From: CAVRQM01 sp965246915
GTDB taxonomy: Bacteria > Pseudomonadota > Alphaproteobacteria > Acetobacterales > Acetobacteraceae
DNA: 64,000 nt
Direction of reading: 5' to 3'
Assembly: GCA_965246915.1 (NCBI GenBank)
Contig: CBDFGB010000033.1
Coordinates: 186,001-250,000, forward strand
The number at the start of each line of letters is the position of its first letter. Within the stretch, counting starts at the first letter, position 1. This document shows, piece after piece, positions 48,009 to 57,250 of this stretch. Position numbers and translations under genes: made by a program. The notes beneath the pieces were generated by a model. The model had not been told where the DNA came from. It did not search any database and worked only from the letters and a program-made list of their open reading frames with translations.

Positions 48009-48036
48009 TTGACTCGGGTCGTGCCGACAGTATAGT
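48009..48036 (+). promoter_or_regulatory. Sigma70-type promoter for rpsM-rpsK-rpoA-rplQ
   Basis: TTGACT (48009-48014) and TATAGT (48031-48036) are 16 bases apart, right after adk and about 165 bp before rpsM. Hexamers match five of six positions each. It would let the alpha operon be read independently of the S10-spc transcript and gives a leader of about 160 bases. Confidence 0.6.
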
Positions 48037-48202
48037 GCGCGGCTCCGGTGACCCCGTGGCAGCGGGGCTTTCGCCGTTGGGATGAGAAATTTCGCATCGA
48101 TGTCGCCAGGCGACCTGCCTTTAGGACATCGGGCATTGGGATGAGCCGGAGGCGTAGGCCGATGGCGGACGGAACTGTGTTTTCGGGCAGGAGCAGGACA
48201 GC

Positions 48203-48580
48203 GTGGCGCGTATTGCCGGCGTGAATATCCCGACCAACAAGCGGGTGACGATTAGCCTGCGCTACATCTTCGGCATCGGGCCGGCCAAGGCGAAGGCGAT
48301 TTGCGAGAAATTGTCGATCGCAGACGACCGCCGCGTGAACCAGCTGTCCGATGACGAGGTGTTGCGTATCCGCGAATTGGTGGATCGTGAGTATCGCGTC
48401 GAGGGCGATCTTCGGCGCGAAGTCGCGATGAACATCAAGCGACTGATGGATCTGGGTTGCTATCGCGGCCTGCGCCACCGTCGGGGGCTGCCTGTTCGCG
48501 GCCAACGCACGCACACGAACGCACGGACCCGCAAGGGCAAAGCCGTTGCGATCGCGGGCAAGAAAAAGGTCACGAAGTAA
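48203..48580 (+). CDS. rpsM: 30S ribosomal protein S13
   Basis: 125 residues with a GTG start at 48203 behind a GGAGCAGGA site. VARIAGVNIPTNKRVTISL, YIFGIGPAKAKAI and the basic tail GLPVRGQRTHTNARTRKGKA are conserved. S13 bridges the subunits. First gene of the alpha operon. Confidence 0.99.
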   Translation: MARIAGVNIPTNKRVTISLRYIFGIGPAKAKAICEKLSIADDRRVNQLSDDEVLRIRELVDREYRVEGDLRREVAMNIKRLMDLGCYRGLRHRRGLPVRGQRTHTNARTRKGKAVAIAGKKKVTK

Positions 48581-48975
48581 TGGCGAAACAAGCTTCCGCC
48601 GCGCGTCCTCGTAAAAAGGAACGCAAGAACATCACCTCCGGCGTTGCCCATGTGGCCGCGACGTTCAACAACACGGTGGTGACCATCACCGATGCCCAGG
48701 GCAATGCAATCGCGTGGTCCTCCTCCGGCAGCCAAGGGTTCAAGGGTAGCCGCAAGAGTACCCCGTATGCCGCCCAGGTCGCCGCAGAGGACGCCGGCAA
48801 GAAGGCCCGCGAGCACGGTATGGAGACGCTCGAGATCGAAGTAAGCGGCCCCGGCAGCGGACGCGAAAGCGCGTTGCGCGCGTTGCAGGCGGTCGGCTTT
48901 TCGATCACCACGATCCGCGACATGACCCCGATTCCCCACAATGGCTGCCGTCCGCGCAAGCGGCGGCGGGTGTGA
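48580..48975 (+). CDS. rpsK: 30S ribosomal protein S11
   Basis: 131 residues; ATG 48580 overlaps the rpsM stop by one base. GVAHVAATFNNTVVTITDAQ, AWSSSGSQGFKGSRKSTPYA and DMTPIPHNGCRPRKRRRV are invariant features. It shapes the platform near the E site. Confidence 0.99.
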   Translation: MAKQASAARPRKKERKNITSGVAHVAATFNNTVVTITDAQGNAIAWSSSGSQGFKGSRKSTPYAAQVAAEDAGKKAREHGMETLEIEVSGPGSGRESALRALQAVGFSITTIRDMTPIPHNGCRPRKRRRV

Positions 48976-48979
48976 TGGC

Positions 48980-50011
48980 ATGAGACTATCCGCAGCCCTC
49001 CAGAAAAACTGGCAATTGCTGAAGAAGCCTGAAAAGCTCGAGATCGAGCCCGGCAACGACCATACGCGTGTCGCCACCGTGATCGCCGAGCCGCTGGAGC
49101 GCGGTTTCGGTATGACGCTGGGCAATGCGATGCGCCGCATTCTGCTGTCGTCGCTCCAGGGCGCCGCCGTTACAGCGGTTCAGATCGACGGGGTGCTGCA
49201 CGAATTCAGCAGCGTGCCCGGCGTGCGCGAGGACGTCACTGACATCGTTTTGAACATCAAGCAACTCGCGCTGCGCATGCATGGCGAGGGGCCGAAGCGA
49301 ATGTCGCTGAGCACGACGGGTCCTGGCGAGGTTCGCGCCGGCCAGATCACGGCCGGGCACGACATTGAGATCATGAACCCGGACCTGGTCCTCTGCACGC
49401 TCGACGATGGCGTGAAGCTCGGCATGGAGTTCACGGTCAACGCCGACAAAGGCTACGTGCCCGCGACCGCGAACCGACCCGAGGATGCGCCGATAGGTCT
49501 GATTCCGATCGACGCGATCTACTCGCCGGTGCGGCGCGTGTCATACAAGGTCGAGCCGACTCGCGTGGGCCAGGTCACCGACTATGACAAGCTGCTGCTG
49601 ACCGTGGAGACGAACGGCGCGGTCTCGCCCGAGGATGCGGTGGCGCTCGCTGCGCGGATCCTGCAGGACCAGCTTGCCATGTTCATCAACTTCGATGAGC
49701 CGCAGGCCGCCCGCACGGAGGAGCCGCAGGACGATCTGCCGTTCAACCGCAACCTGCTGCGCAAGGTCGACGAGCTGGAGCTGTCGGTCCGCAGTGCCAA
49801 CTGCCTGAAGAACGACAACATCGTCTACATCGGCGACCTTGTGCAGAAGAGCGAGCAAGAGATGCTGCGCACGCCCAACTTCGGCCGCAAGTCGCTCAAC
49901 GAAATCAAGGAGGTCCTGGCCACGATGGGTCTCGGTCTCGGCATGACGGTGACCGGCTGGCCGCCGGAGAACGTGGAAGACCTGGCCAAGCGGCTTGAAG
50001 AGCCGTTCTGA
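48980..50011 (+). CDS. rpoA: DNA-directed RNA polymerase subunit alpha
   Basis: 343 residues from ATG 48980. The N-terminal domain has GFGMTLGNAMRRILLSSLQG for dimerisation and beta contact; the C-terminal domain has VDELELSVRSANCLKNDNIV and RTPNFGRKSLNEIKEVL, the DNA- and activator-binding surface. It completes the polymerase core encoded in this window. Confidence 0.99.
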   Translation: MRLSAALQKNWQLLKKPEKLEIEPGNDHTRVATVIAEPLERGFGMTLGNAMRRILLSSLQGAAVTAVQIDGVLHEFSSVPGVREDVTDIVLNIKQLALRMHGEGPKRMSLSTTGPGEVRAGQITAGHDIEIMNPDLVLCTLDDGVKLGMEFTVNADKGYVPATANRPEDAPIGLIPIDAIYSPVRRVSYKVEPTRVGQVTDYDKLLLTVETNGAVSPEDAVALAARILQDQLAMFINFDEPQAARTEEPQDDLPFNRNLLRKVDELELSVRSANCLKNDNIVYIGDLVQKSEQEMLRTPNFGRKSLNEIKEVLATMGLGLGMTVTGWPPENVEDLAKRLEEPF

Positions 50012-50033
50012 TCTGTTTTAGGAAGCGATCCAA

Positions 50034-50456
50034 ATGCGTCACGGACTGGCCGGCCGCAAGCTCGGCGTCACCAGCAGCCATCGTCTCGCCATGTTCCGCA
50101 ACATGGCGCACGCGCTCATAAAGCACGAGCAGATCACCACGACGTTGCCCAAGGCCAAGGAGCTGCGGCCGGTGGCGGAGAAGCTGATAACGCTCGGCAA
50201 GCGCGGTGGGCTGCATGCGCGCCGGCAGGCCTACGCGACGCTGCGAGACGACGTCATCGTCGCAAAATTGTTCGGGGTGCTCGCCGATCGCTACAAGGCG
50301 CGCGCGGGCGGCTACACCCGCGTGCTGCGTGCGGGGATCCGCTATGGCGATGCTGCGAGCATGGCGATGATCGAATTGGTCGATCGGGATCCGTCGGCGA
50401 AAGGCCAGGATAGTGGACCTCGACCGGACCGGGCCGAGGACTCCGAAAGCGAGTAA
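50034..50456 (+). CDS. rplQ: 50S ribosomal protein L17
   Basis: 140 residues: MRHGLAGRKLGVTSSHRLAM, FRNMAHALIKHEQITTTLPK and YKARAGGYTRVL, with a short Asp/Ser/Glu-rich tail. Last gene of the alpha operon. No clear intrinsic terminator was seen in the 122-bp gap that follows. Confidence 0.98.
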   Translation: MRHGLAGRKLGVTSSHRLAMFRNMAHALIKHEQITTTLPKAKELRPVAEKLITLGKRGGLHARRQAYATLRDDVIVAKLFGVLADRYKARAGGYTRVLRAGIRYGDAASMAMIELVDRDPSAKGQDSGPRPDRAEDSESE

Positions 50457-50578
50457 GGCGCCAGCTCATTCGGCGATCATTGGTGTAGATCGGGGAAAGC
50501 GACAGCGGACCTGGTCTCGTCACTGCCGAGTGCCGTTGGGCAGATCTCGATGCCGTATCCTAAGCTGGTGGTGGTGAG

Positions 50579-51862
50579 ATGCCAGCCTCGATCGTAGTGA
50601 CGCAGCCACTCGCCGACCGCCTCCGTCCCACCTCTCTCTCCGAGGTCGTTGGACAGGATCATTTGACCGGCCCGGCCGGCGTCCTGACCCGTATGATTGA
50701 CCGTGGGTCACTTGCGAGCCTTATCCTCTGGGGCCAACCGGGCGTCGGAAAGACCACGATCGCCCGCCTGCTCGCCGAGGCATCAGGCCTCCGATTTATG
50801 CAGCTATCCGCAGTCTTCTCGGGTGTTGCGGACCTCAAGCGCGCGTTCGAGGAGGCAGCGAACAACCACACGCGCGGCAACGCAACGCTGCTGTTCGTCG
50901 ACGAGATCCATCGGTTCAACCGCACGCAACAGGATGGCTTTCTCCCCGCGGTCGAGCGGGGGACTGTCGTTCTGGTGGGAGCGACCACGGAAAATCCATC
51001 TTTCGCGCTGAATGGCGCTCTGCTGTCTCGTTGTCAGGTAGCGGTGTTGCGACGGCTGGATGACATGGCGCTGGAGGCGATCCTCACACGAGCCGAGGGT
51101 GCAACGCGTGCGTTGCCGCTCACATCCGAGGCGCGTGCATCGCTGCGGGCTATGGCCGACGGCGACGGGCGATACCTGCTGAACATGGCCGAACAACTCG
51201 CGGCACTGCCGGACGACACCGCCCCGCTCGATACGTCGGCCCTGTCGGATCTGCTAGCCCGCCGCGCCGCGCTCTACGACAAAGATCGCGAGGAGCACTA
51301 CAACCTCATCTCCGCGCTCCACAAATCGTTGCGCGGCTCGGATCCGGACGCGGCGCTTTACTGGTTCGCACGCATGCTGGCCGGCGGCGAAGACCCCCGC
51401 TATATCGCGCGGCGCCTGGTCCGGTTCGCGTCCGAGGATATCGGCCTCGCCGATCCGAACGCGCTGCCGCAGGCTCTCGCGGCGTGGGAGGCCTACGAGC
51501 GTCTGGGCAGCCCAGAGGGCGAACTCGCGCTAGCGCAGGCGGTGCTCTATCTCGGCACGGCTCCGAAATCGAATGCGGCCTATGTCGCGATCAAGGACGC
51601 ACAGCGCGCCGCGCGGGAGACCGGGAGTCTAATGCCGCCCGCGCATATCCTGAACGCGCCGACCAAGATGATGAAGCAGCTCGGCTACGGCGCCGGCTAT
51701 GCTTATGACCACGACGAAGCCGATGCCTTCTCCGGCGCTGATTACTTTCCGGAGGGACTGGCGCGCCGCGCGCTCTATCGGCCGAAGGATCGCGGCTTCG
51801 AGCGTGAGCTTGGCAGGCGGATCTCATACTGGGACGGCCTGCGCAAGGAGCGTTCCGCATGA
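50579..51862 (+). CDS. rarA: Replication-associated recombination protein A (AAA+ ATPase)
   Basis: 427 residues. LADRLRPTSLSEVVGQDHL opens the clamp-loader-like AAA+ domain; Walker A is GQPGVGKTT, Walker B is LLFVDEIHRFN, sensor 1 lies in VGATTENPSFALN. The C-terminal MgsA domain includes EEHYNLISALHKSLRGSDPD, DAALYWFARMLAGGEDP and LGYGAGYAYDHDEADAF. It acts at stalled replication forks. Its stop overlaps the start of the pseudouridine synthase gene. Confidence 0.95.
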   Translation: MPASIVVTQPLADRLRPTSLSEVVGQDHLTGPAGVLTRMIDRGSLASLILWGQPGVGKTTIARLLAEASGLRFMQLSAVFSGVADLKRAFEEAANNHTRGNATLLFVDEIHRFNRTQQDGFLPAVERGTVVLVGATTENPSFALNGALLSRCQVAVLRRLDDMALEAILTRAEGATRALPLTSEARASLRAMADGDGRYLLNMAEQLAALPDDTAPLDTSALSDLLARRAALYDKDREEHYNLISALHKSLRGSDPDAALYWFARMLAGGEDPRYIARRLVRFASEDIGLADPNALPQALAAWEAYERLGSPEGELALAQAVLYLGTAPKSNAAYVAIKDAQRAARETGSLMPPAHILNAPTKMMKQLGYGAGYAYDHDEADAFSGADYFPEGLARRALYRPKDRGFERELGRRISYWDGLRKERSA

Positions 51863-52842
51863 GCGTGCAAACTCGCGTCGTCACCACAGACGAGGCGGAC
51901 ATCAGGCTCGATCGCTGGCTCCGGCGGCACCACCCCGCCATCGGACAGGCGGCGATCCAGAAATGGTGTCGTACCGGTCAAGTCCGCGTGGACGGCCTCC
52001 GCGTGGGCGCCGACGCACGCCTCGCCCCCGGCCAGACGGTCCGGATCCCGCCGCTGCCGGAACCGGCCGCGACGGCGCCCCAGCCGCCCGTCGATTCGGC
52101 GACGCGCGCCGAGCTGGAAGCGATGATCCTGTTCCGTGATGCCGAGCTGATCATCCTCGACAAGCCGCAGGGCCTGCCCACGCAGGGCGGCCCCGGTATT
52201 CGCCGCCATTTGGACGGCATGCTGGAGGGGTTGCGAGACGCAGGCGGGGAGCGGCCACGGTTGGTCCATCGCCTTGATCGCGAGACGTCCGGCGTGATCG
52301 TCGTGGCCCGTACGGCCGGCGTTGCAGCGAAACTCGCGGCGGCATTCCGCACCCGAGCCGTCGAGAAAATCTATTGGGCCGTCGTGGCCGGCCGGCCGGT
52401 GCCGGTCGAGGGTCGGATCGAGCGCGACCTTGTGCGCCTCGACGGGTTTCGCGGCGAGCGGGCCGCCGTCGCCGGACCCTATGACAAGGATGTCGCGCAC
52501 AGCATCACGGACTACCGGACGCTCGATCACGCGGCGCGAAAACTGGCCTGGCTCGAACTGCGGCCGCTGACCGGGCGCACGCATCAGCTGCGAGTGCATT
52601 GCGCGGCGATCGGCGCGCCAATCCTGGGCGACGCACCGTACGGCGTCGAACGGGAGGGCCGCAACACAGCCATTGTCGACGGGCTGAGCGATCGCTTGCA
52701 TCTGCATGCGCGGCGGCTGGTCCTGCCGCACCCGCGCGGCGGCAGCCTCGCGGTCGAGGCGCCGCTGCCGCCGCATTTGGCCGAGACGTTCCGCGGCCTC
52801 GGGTTTGACATCCTGCCGCCGCGGGCCGCCGAGCGTCGGTGA
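51859..52842 (+). CDS. RluA-family ribosomal pseudouridine synthase
   Basis: 327 residues. An N-terminal S4 RNA-binding domain (DIRLDRWLRRHHPAIGQAAI, then WCRTGQVRVDGLRV) is followed by the catalytic domain: LIILDKPQGLPTQGG, the active-site motif LVHRLDRETSGVIVVART with catalytic Asp, and GRTHQLRVHCAAIG. The architecture is that of RluC/RluD, which modify 23S rRNA. Which site is modified cannot be told. ATGA overlap with rarA. Confidence 0.92.
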   Translation: MSVQTRVVTTDEADIRLDRWLRRHHPAIGQAAIQKWCRTGQVRVDGLRVGADARLAPGQTVRIPPLPEPAATAPQPPVDSATRAELEAMILFRDAELIILDKPQGLPTQGGPGIRRHLDGMLEGLRDAGGERPRLVHRLDRETSGVIVVARTAGVAAKLAAAFRTRAVEKIYWAVVAGRPVPVEGRIERDLVRLDGFRGERAAVAGPYDKDVAHSITDYRTLDHAARKLAWLELRPLTGRTHQLRVHCAAIGAPILGDAPYGVEREGRNTAIVDGLSDRLHLHARRLVLPHPRGGSLAVEAPLPPHLAETFRGLGFDILPPRAAERR

Positions 52843-52999
52843 CCCGGATCGTCGCGATGCGGTAGTGGATGGAATCTGACGCGAAGGGCCGTCAGCTTCA
52901 TCCGCTCGCTTTTGATCTGGTGGGGTGAATGACCTGACGCCTGGGGAGCGAGGTCAGGCTCGCACCGCTCGACCGCTGGCAATCGAAGGTTCCCATCCA

Positions 53000-54988
53000 A
53001 TGCCTCGCCGCCCGCTGATCGCCTGCCTCTCGCTTCTCGTCGTGCTCGCCAGTGCGGCCGTCGCGGTGTGGGTCGCGGCGCCGTCGCTGCTGCAACCCCG
53101 GGTCGAGGACGCCCTGACACGCGCGGCGGGCCGGCCGGTGACGGTTGGCGGGATACGCCTCGCCTTGGACAACGGGCTGGAGATCCTGCTGAGCCGCCTT
53201 GCCGTGGCCAATGTCCCGGGAGGGTCACGGCCTGAGCTGCTGACCGTCCAGAGCATCACGCTCAAGGTCGATCTTTCCGCCTTACTCCACGGCGCTTTGC
53301 GCATCCCCGTGGTGCACGTGGGCCAGCCCGACCTGCTTCTAGAAGTGGACGCGTCCGGGCGCGGCAACTGGGACTTGCCGCGCGAGCCCGCGGTGGCCGT
53401 GACGGAGGCCGCGCCGGCCTCCAAAGCGACCTCGCCGTCCGCCTCCATTCAACTTGGCGAGGTTACGATCGAGCACGGTCGCGTGGCGTTCCGAGACGGT
53501 CGTGACACGCGGGTTTACAAGGGTGAGTTCGATGGGAGGGTCGAGGCGAGCGCCGATCCGGCACCGTTCTCGGCCACATTCCGCGCTGACCTGGGCGAGA
53601 TGGTCATTGAGGGAAAACTCGACCGCACGGCGCCGCTGCAGCGTTCGTCGCTGTCCCTGACGGGCCACGTCTTGCTGCCGGAACGCATCGATATTGTCGG
53701 CAGAGCAGATCCGGGCCAGGCGGGCGTGGCGGTCAGTGCCACCGCAAACGGCCTCGGTGCGGACGTGACGGCTTCCGGTGTGCTCGATCCGGCCACGCGC
53801 CGGCTGGTTGGCCCAGTCGTCGTCGAGGCGAAGCTGGCCGAGGCGTCCACGATGGCGGCCCGCCTGGGGATTCCCGCTTTGATGGCCCCCGCGACCTTCC
53901 ACGCCGCGGTCCGCCAGGAGGGCAAGGCGGTTACCTTGCGCGAACTTCGACTAGCCGCACTGCCGGGGGATATTGCGGGCGAGCTAGATATCATCACCCT
54001 ATCCTCTCCGCCCGCACTGCGCGGCAGCCTGACCAGCCGCCGGCTCGACCTCGCGAAGCTGATGTCGCCATCGGCCGCTCACCCGGTCGCGGCGACACCG
54101 TCGGTCTCCAGTCCAAATCCCCCGGCGACCCCCACGCCGGTCGCGTCGCCTTCCGCTGACCAGCCGTTTCGCCTGCTCGACCATGCGAACGCCGATCTGC
54201 GCCTGGCAGTGGCCGAGTTGCATGATCCGCGAGTCACGGTCCGCGACCTGTCGGGCCATCTCGTGATCCAGGACGGTAAGCTGATCCTCGATCCCTTCGC
54301 GGGCACCGGGCCGGGTGGTCGGTTCACGCTGGCTGTTCGGGCCGACGGTCGTGCCGCGCCACCGACGCTCGCGGTCGTGTTGCACGCGCCGGGGCTGGCA
54401 TTGCAGCCGTTCGTGACACTTCTCGGTTTGACGGGCGGTGTTACCGGGACGGCCGCGATCGACGCCGATCTGCGCGCTGTGGGCGCGACACGGCCGGAGT
54501 GGCTGCGGAGCCTCGCCGGCCGCGCATCGGTCACCATGCGCGACGGCGATATCGACCTCGGCGCGCTGAGGGAGCTACTGGCAGCCGCCCGATTGCCGAT
54601 CGATCCGCGCGGACAGGCGCACCTGCGCTGCCTCGTGCTGCGCGCCGGCATCGATAAGGGTGTGGCAAACGTCTCGCCGCTGGTGATCGACGCCACCACG
54701 CTGCTGATCCAGGGCAGCGGCACCGTTGATCTTGTCCAGCAGACTCTGGCGTTGCGCCTGCGCCCGCTGTTGCGGACCGGGCCGGGTATCGTCGTTCCGA
54801 TGGCCGTGACCGGACCCTGGGCCCAGCCGAAGATCGACGTGGATCGCGGTGATCTGAGCGGAGTGCTCAAGGGTCTGACCGGACAGCTTGGCGATCCGTG
54901 CCGAGACGCGGGAGTTCTATCGGATGCTCCGCCGCCGGCCACGAAGCCCCTCAAGCCGGCCGATCTGCTGCGAAGTCTGCTGCGATGA
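53000..54988 (+). CDS. AsmA-family protein
   Basis: 662 residues from ATG 53000. An N-terminal membrane anchor (LIACLSLLVVLASAAVAVWV) is followed by VEDALTRAAGRPVTVGGIRL, the AsmA opening. The rest is long beta-rich sequence with a Pro-rich low-complexity linker (about residues 355-385) and a C-terminal AsmA_2-like domain (LRHL-type RCLVLRAGIDKGVANVSPLV). AsmA-like proteins span the periplasm and are linked to phospholipid transport and outer-membrane homeostasis. A GTG start at 52925 would add 25 residues without family character. Confidence 0.85.
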   Translation: MPRRPLIACLSLLVVLASAAVAVWVAAPSLLQPRVEDALTRAAGRPVTVGGIRLALDNGLEILLSRLAVANVPGGSRPELLTVQSITLKVDLSALLHGALRIPVVHVGQPDLLLEVDASGRGNWDLPREPAVAVTEAAPASKATSPSASIQLGEVTIEHGRVAFRDGRDTRVYKGEFDGRVEASADPAPFSATFRADLGEMVIEGKLDRTAPLQRSSLSLTGHVLLPERIDIVGRADPGQAGVAVSATANGLGADVTASGVLDPATRRLVGPVVVEAKLAEASTMAARLGIPALMAPATFHAAVRQEGKAVTLRELRLAALPGDIAGELDIITLSSPPALRGSLTSRRLDLAKLMSPSAAHPVAATPSVSSPNPPATPTPVASPSADQPFRLLDHANADLRLAVAELHDPRVTVRDLSGHLVIQDGKLILDPFAGTGPGGRFTLAVRADGRAAPPTLAVVLHAPGLALQPFVTLLGLTGGVTGTAAIDADLRAVGATRPEWLRSLAGRASVTMRDGDIDLGALRELLAAARLPIDPRGQAHLRCLVLRAGIDKGVANVSPLVIDATTLLIQGSGTVDLVQQTLALRLRPLLRTGPGIVVPMAVTGPWAQPKIDVDRGDLSGVLKGLTGQLGDPCRDAGVLSDAPPPATKPLKPADLLRSLLR

Positions 54989-55680
54989 GGCGGTTCTGGC
55001 AGGACGCCCGTGCTGTATCCGACGCCGATGTTTTTCTGATCGAGCTTGATGGCAAAACCGTGCGTTTGCCGAATGGTGAGGCACTTCGGGTTCGGAGCGA
55101 GGCCCTGGCGCAAGCCGTGGCCGGTGAATGGCGACAGGCGGGCGGCGAATTCTCGATGGAGTCGCTGCCGCTCACGCGCCTGGCGAGCACGGCGCAGCAG
55201 CGCATCGCGCCCGACAAGGAGCCGACCGCCATGGGGCTTGCACGTTACGCCGAGAGCGACTTGCTGTGCTATCGTGCGTCGGCGCCGGATGATCTCGTCG
55301 CGCGGCAAACGGTGTCGTGGCAGCCGTGGCTTGATCGCGCCGCGGCACGATATGGTGTCCAACTTCGGACCACGACGGGCATCGGCCACGTGGCGCAGGA
55401 CACCGCGGCGCTCGCCATTTTTGCGGCCGTCGTGGCTGTCTGCGACGCAGCGACGATCGCCGGGCTTGGGGTTCTCGTGCCCGCTCTTGGCAGCCTCGTG
55501 TTGGGGCTGGCCGTGGTCGAAGGCGCGCTTGCGCCCAAGGAGGCGTTCCACTTGTCCGTGCTCGACGAACTGTTTCAGGCCGAAAGCTGGGGCGAGGACG
55601 CGCAGGCTGCCGCTCGTCGTGCGGAAATCCTCGACGATATCGAGGCCGCCGCCCGCTTCGTCGACTTGGCACGCAAGTGA
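54985..55680 (+). CDS. ATP12-type F1-ATPase assembly chaperone
   Basis: 231 residues; the ATG overlaps the AsmA-gene stop. RRFWQDARAVSDADVFLIEL, LDGKTVRLPNGEALRV, a Trp-containing helix (EWRQAGGEFSMESLPLTRLA), and QPWLDRAAARYGV match the ATP12 family found in mitochondria and alphaproteobacteria. It binds free F1 alpha subunit during ATP synthase assembly. Its presence supports the alphaproteobacterial assignment. Confidence 0.9.
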   Translation: MRRFWQDARAVSDADVFLIELDGKTVRLPNGEALRVRSEALAQAVAGEWRQAGGEFSMESLPLTRLASTAQQRIAPDKEPTAMGLARYAESDLLCYRASAPDDLVARQTVSWQPWLDRAAARYGVQLRTTTGIGHVAQDTAALAIFAAVVAVCDAATIAGLGVLVPALGSLVLGLAVVEGALAPKEAFHLSVLDELFQAESWGEDAQAAARRAEILDDIEAAARFVDLARK

Positions 55681-55704
55681 GGCTCACGGTGTGAGGATGC
55701 CGCG

Positions 55705-55980
55705 GTGACTGCCCGACGCATCGTCATCAGCGGCCGCGTGCACGGGGTTGGATATCGTGACTGGATGGTTCACACCGCGCGGCGCATCGGCGTGTCCGGT
55801 TGGGTGCGCAACCGTCGCGACGGCAAAGTCGAGGCATTGCTCGACGGCGAGACGTCGGCGGTGGAGGAAATGCTGCACGCCTGCCGTCGCGGCCCGCAGG
55901 CCGCCGAGGTCTCCAGTATCGTCGAGGAGTTGGCAGAGCCACCCGACGGTCCCGGGTTTCTGCGGCTACCGACCGTCTGA
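55705..55980 (+). CDS. acyP: Acylphosphatase
   Basis: 91 residues with a GTG start at 55705. ISGRVHGVGYRDWMVHTARR has the catalytic Arg of the phosphate cradle, and VSGWVRNRRDGKVEALLDG has the catalytic Asn. It hydrolyses acyl phosphates in the cytosol. It lies 24 bp after the ATP12 gene and is likely co-transcribed. Confidence 0.93.
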   Translation: MTARRIVISGRVHGVGYRDWMVHTARRIGVSGWVRNRRDGKVEALLDGETSAVEEMLHACRRGPQAAEVSSIVEELAEPPDGPGFLRLPTV

Positions 55981-56089
55981 GCCGACCAATCTCGCCAAGG
56001 ATGCCGGTAGCCTCGTGATCTTCGGAGACGCCTGACGCAAGGATGACATCCCCCGCGGCGTTGTTCGTCCAGACGATTAGAATGTCAGG

Positions 56090-56311
56090 CTAGGGTGCCG
56101 ACGTTTTCCAGCCTCGCGCGCCATACAGGTCTGGAAAGGCGACCACGACAAGGTTGCCGTGCCTGGCGTTCTCGATCGTCTGGACAGGGTCGGCATGGAC
56201 GAGGAAGCGGCTTCCGAACGGCGTCAGCTTCGCGTCGATTTGCTATATATCGCCAACGATCCCAAGACCGACGGTGACGGGGCGAACACGGGCGACGGGG
56301 TGTGCCGACAT
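56090..56311 (-). pseudogene. Short ORF interrupted by an in-frame TAG (unrecognised)
   Basis: From ATG 56311 the frame reads SAHPVARVRPVTVGLGIVGD, stops at TAG (56243-56245), then continues in the same frame as QIDAKLTPFGSRFLVHADPV, QTIENARHGNLVVVAFPD and LYGARGWKTSAP to a stop at 56090. The downstream part has the residue balance of real protein. I do not recognise the family. It may be a remnant gene or chance. Nothing else was seen in the 360-bp gap between the acylphosphatase gene and lipB. Confidence 0.3.
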
Positions 56312-56340
56312 CGAAATGCTCCGTGGTAGGCAACGGCACC

Positions 56341-57060
56341 TTATGTCGGCGGCGGAGGTCGATCGATCACCCGGGAGGTTATCGGAGGCTCGCAAAAGAC
56401 GCCCTCCCAAGCGGCGCAGAGCGCCGCGTCCACGTCCTGCATTGTGGCTGCGATCCCGAGCGCCCGCAGGCTGGTCACCCCGTGGCCGCGCACGCCGCAC
56501 GGCACGATGCCGGAGAAATGCGACAGGTCGGGCGCCACGTTGAGCGCCACGCCGTGCCAGCTCACCCAGCGCGTCACCCGCACGCCGAGCGCCCCGATCT
56601 TGTCCTCCCGGCCCGTGGCGGGGTCGACGACCCAGATCCCGACACGCCCGTCGCGCCGCTCGCCATTCACGCCGAATGTCGCCAGCGACCGGATCAGCCA
56701 CGTCTCGAGTGCCGCCACGAGCGCGCGGACGTCGCGCGGCGGCACCATGCCGTGCGCCCGGGTGAGATTGAGCATGACGTAAGCCACGCGCTGTCCCGGA
56801 CCGTGATAGGTCCACTGGCCGCCGCGCCCGGCGTCATAGGTCGGAAACCGCTCCGGCTCGGTCAGGTCTTCCCGCGCGGCCGACGTGCCCGCAGTATACA
56901 GCGGCGGGTGCTCGACCAGCCAGACCAGTTCGCGGGCCGTGCCGGCGCGGATCGCCGCGGCACGGGACTGCATCGCCGCGATCGCCTCCGGATAGCCGAG
57001 CAGGCCGGGCTCGACGAGCCAGTCCGGCGCGTTGCGCGGCATTGCCTGTCCATCGGGCAT
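56341..57060 (-). CDS. lipB: Lipoyl(octanoyl) transferase
   Basis: 239 residues. ELVWLVEHPPLYTAGTSAAR, GGQWTYHGPGQRVAYVMLNL, the catalytic Lys region DKIGALGVRVTRWVSWHGVA, and Cys in LSHFSGIVPCGVRGHGVTSL define LipB. It moves the octanoyl group from acyl carrier protein to the E2 or H-protein lysine before lipoate synthase acts. Divergent from the tRNA gene. Confidence 0.95.
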   Translation of the reverse strand: MPDGQAMPRNAPDWLVEPGLLGYPEAIAAMQSRAAAIRAGTARELVWLVEHPPLYTAGTSAAREDLTEPERFPTYDAGRGGQWTYHGPGQRVAYVMLNLTRAHGMVPPRDVRALVAALETWLIRSLATFGVNGERRDGRVGIWVVDPATGREDKIGALGVRVTRWVSWHGVALNVAPDLSHFSGIVPCGVRGHGVTSLRALGIAATMQDVDAALCAAWEGVFCEPPITSRVIDRPPPPT

Positions 57061-57087
57061 CGGCTACATCCCCGGCATTCGCGCGAT

Positions 57088-57170
57088 GCGGTCGTGGCGG
57101 AATGGTAGACGCGCAAGCTTGAGGTGCTTGTGGGGGAAACCTCGTGGAAGTTCGAGTCTTCTCGACCGCA
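57088..57170 (+). tRNA. tRNA-Leu (anticodon GAG)
   Basis: An 83-base class II tRNA. The acceptor arms GCGGTCG (57088-57094) and CGACCGC (57163-57169) pair fully, with discriminator A. The anticodon stem CAAGC/GCTTG encloses TTGAGGT, giving GAG, which reads CTC/CTT Leu codons. A long variable arm (GGGGGAAACCTC region) and a T-loop GTTCGAGTC follow. CCA is not encoded. Confidence 0.93.
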
Positions 57171-57250
57171 TATCCCTGATCCGCACGCCCTCCGGTTGCC
57201 CACGCTTCCGTTCAGGGTAAATCTGTCCTGAGCGCCAGCAGGACATAGCG

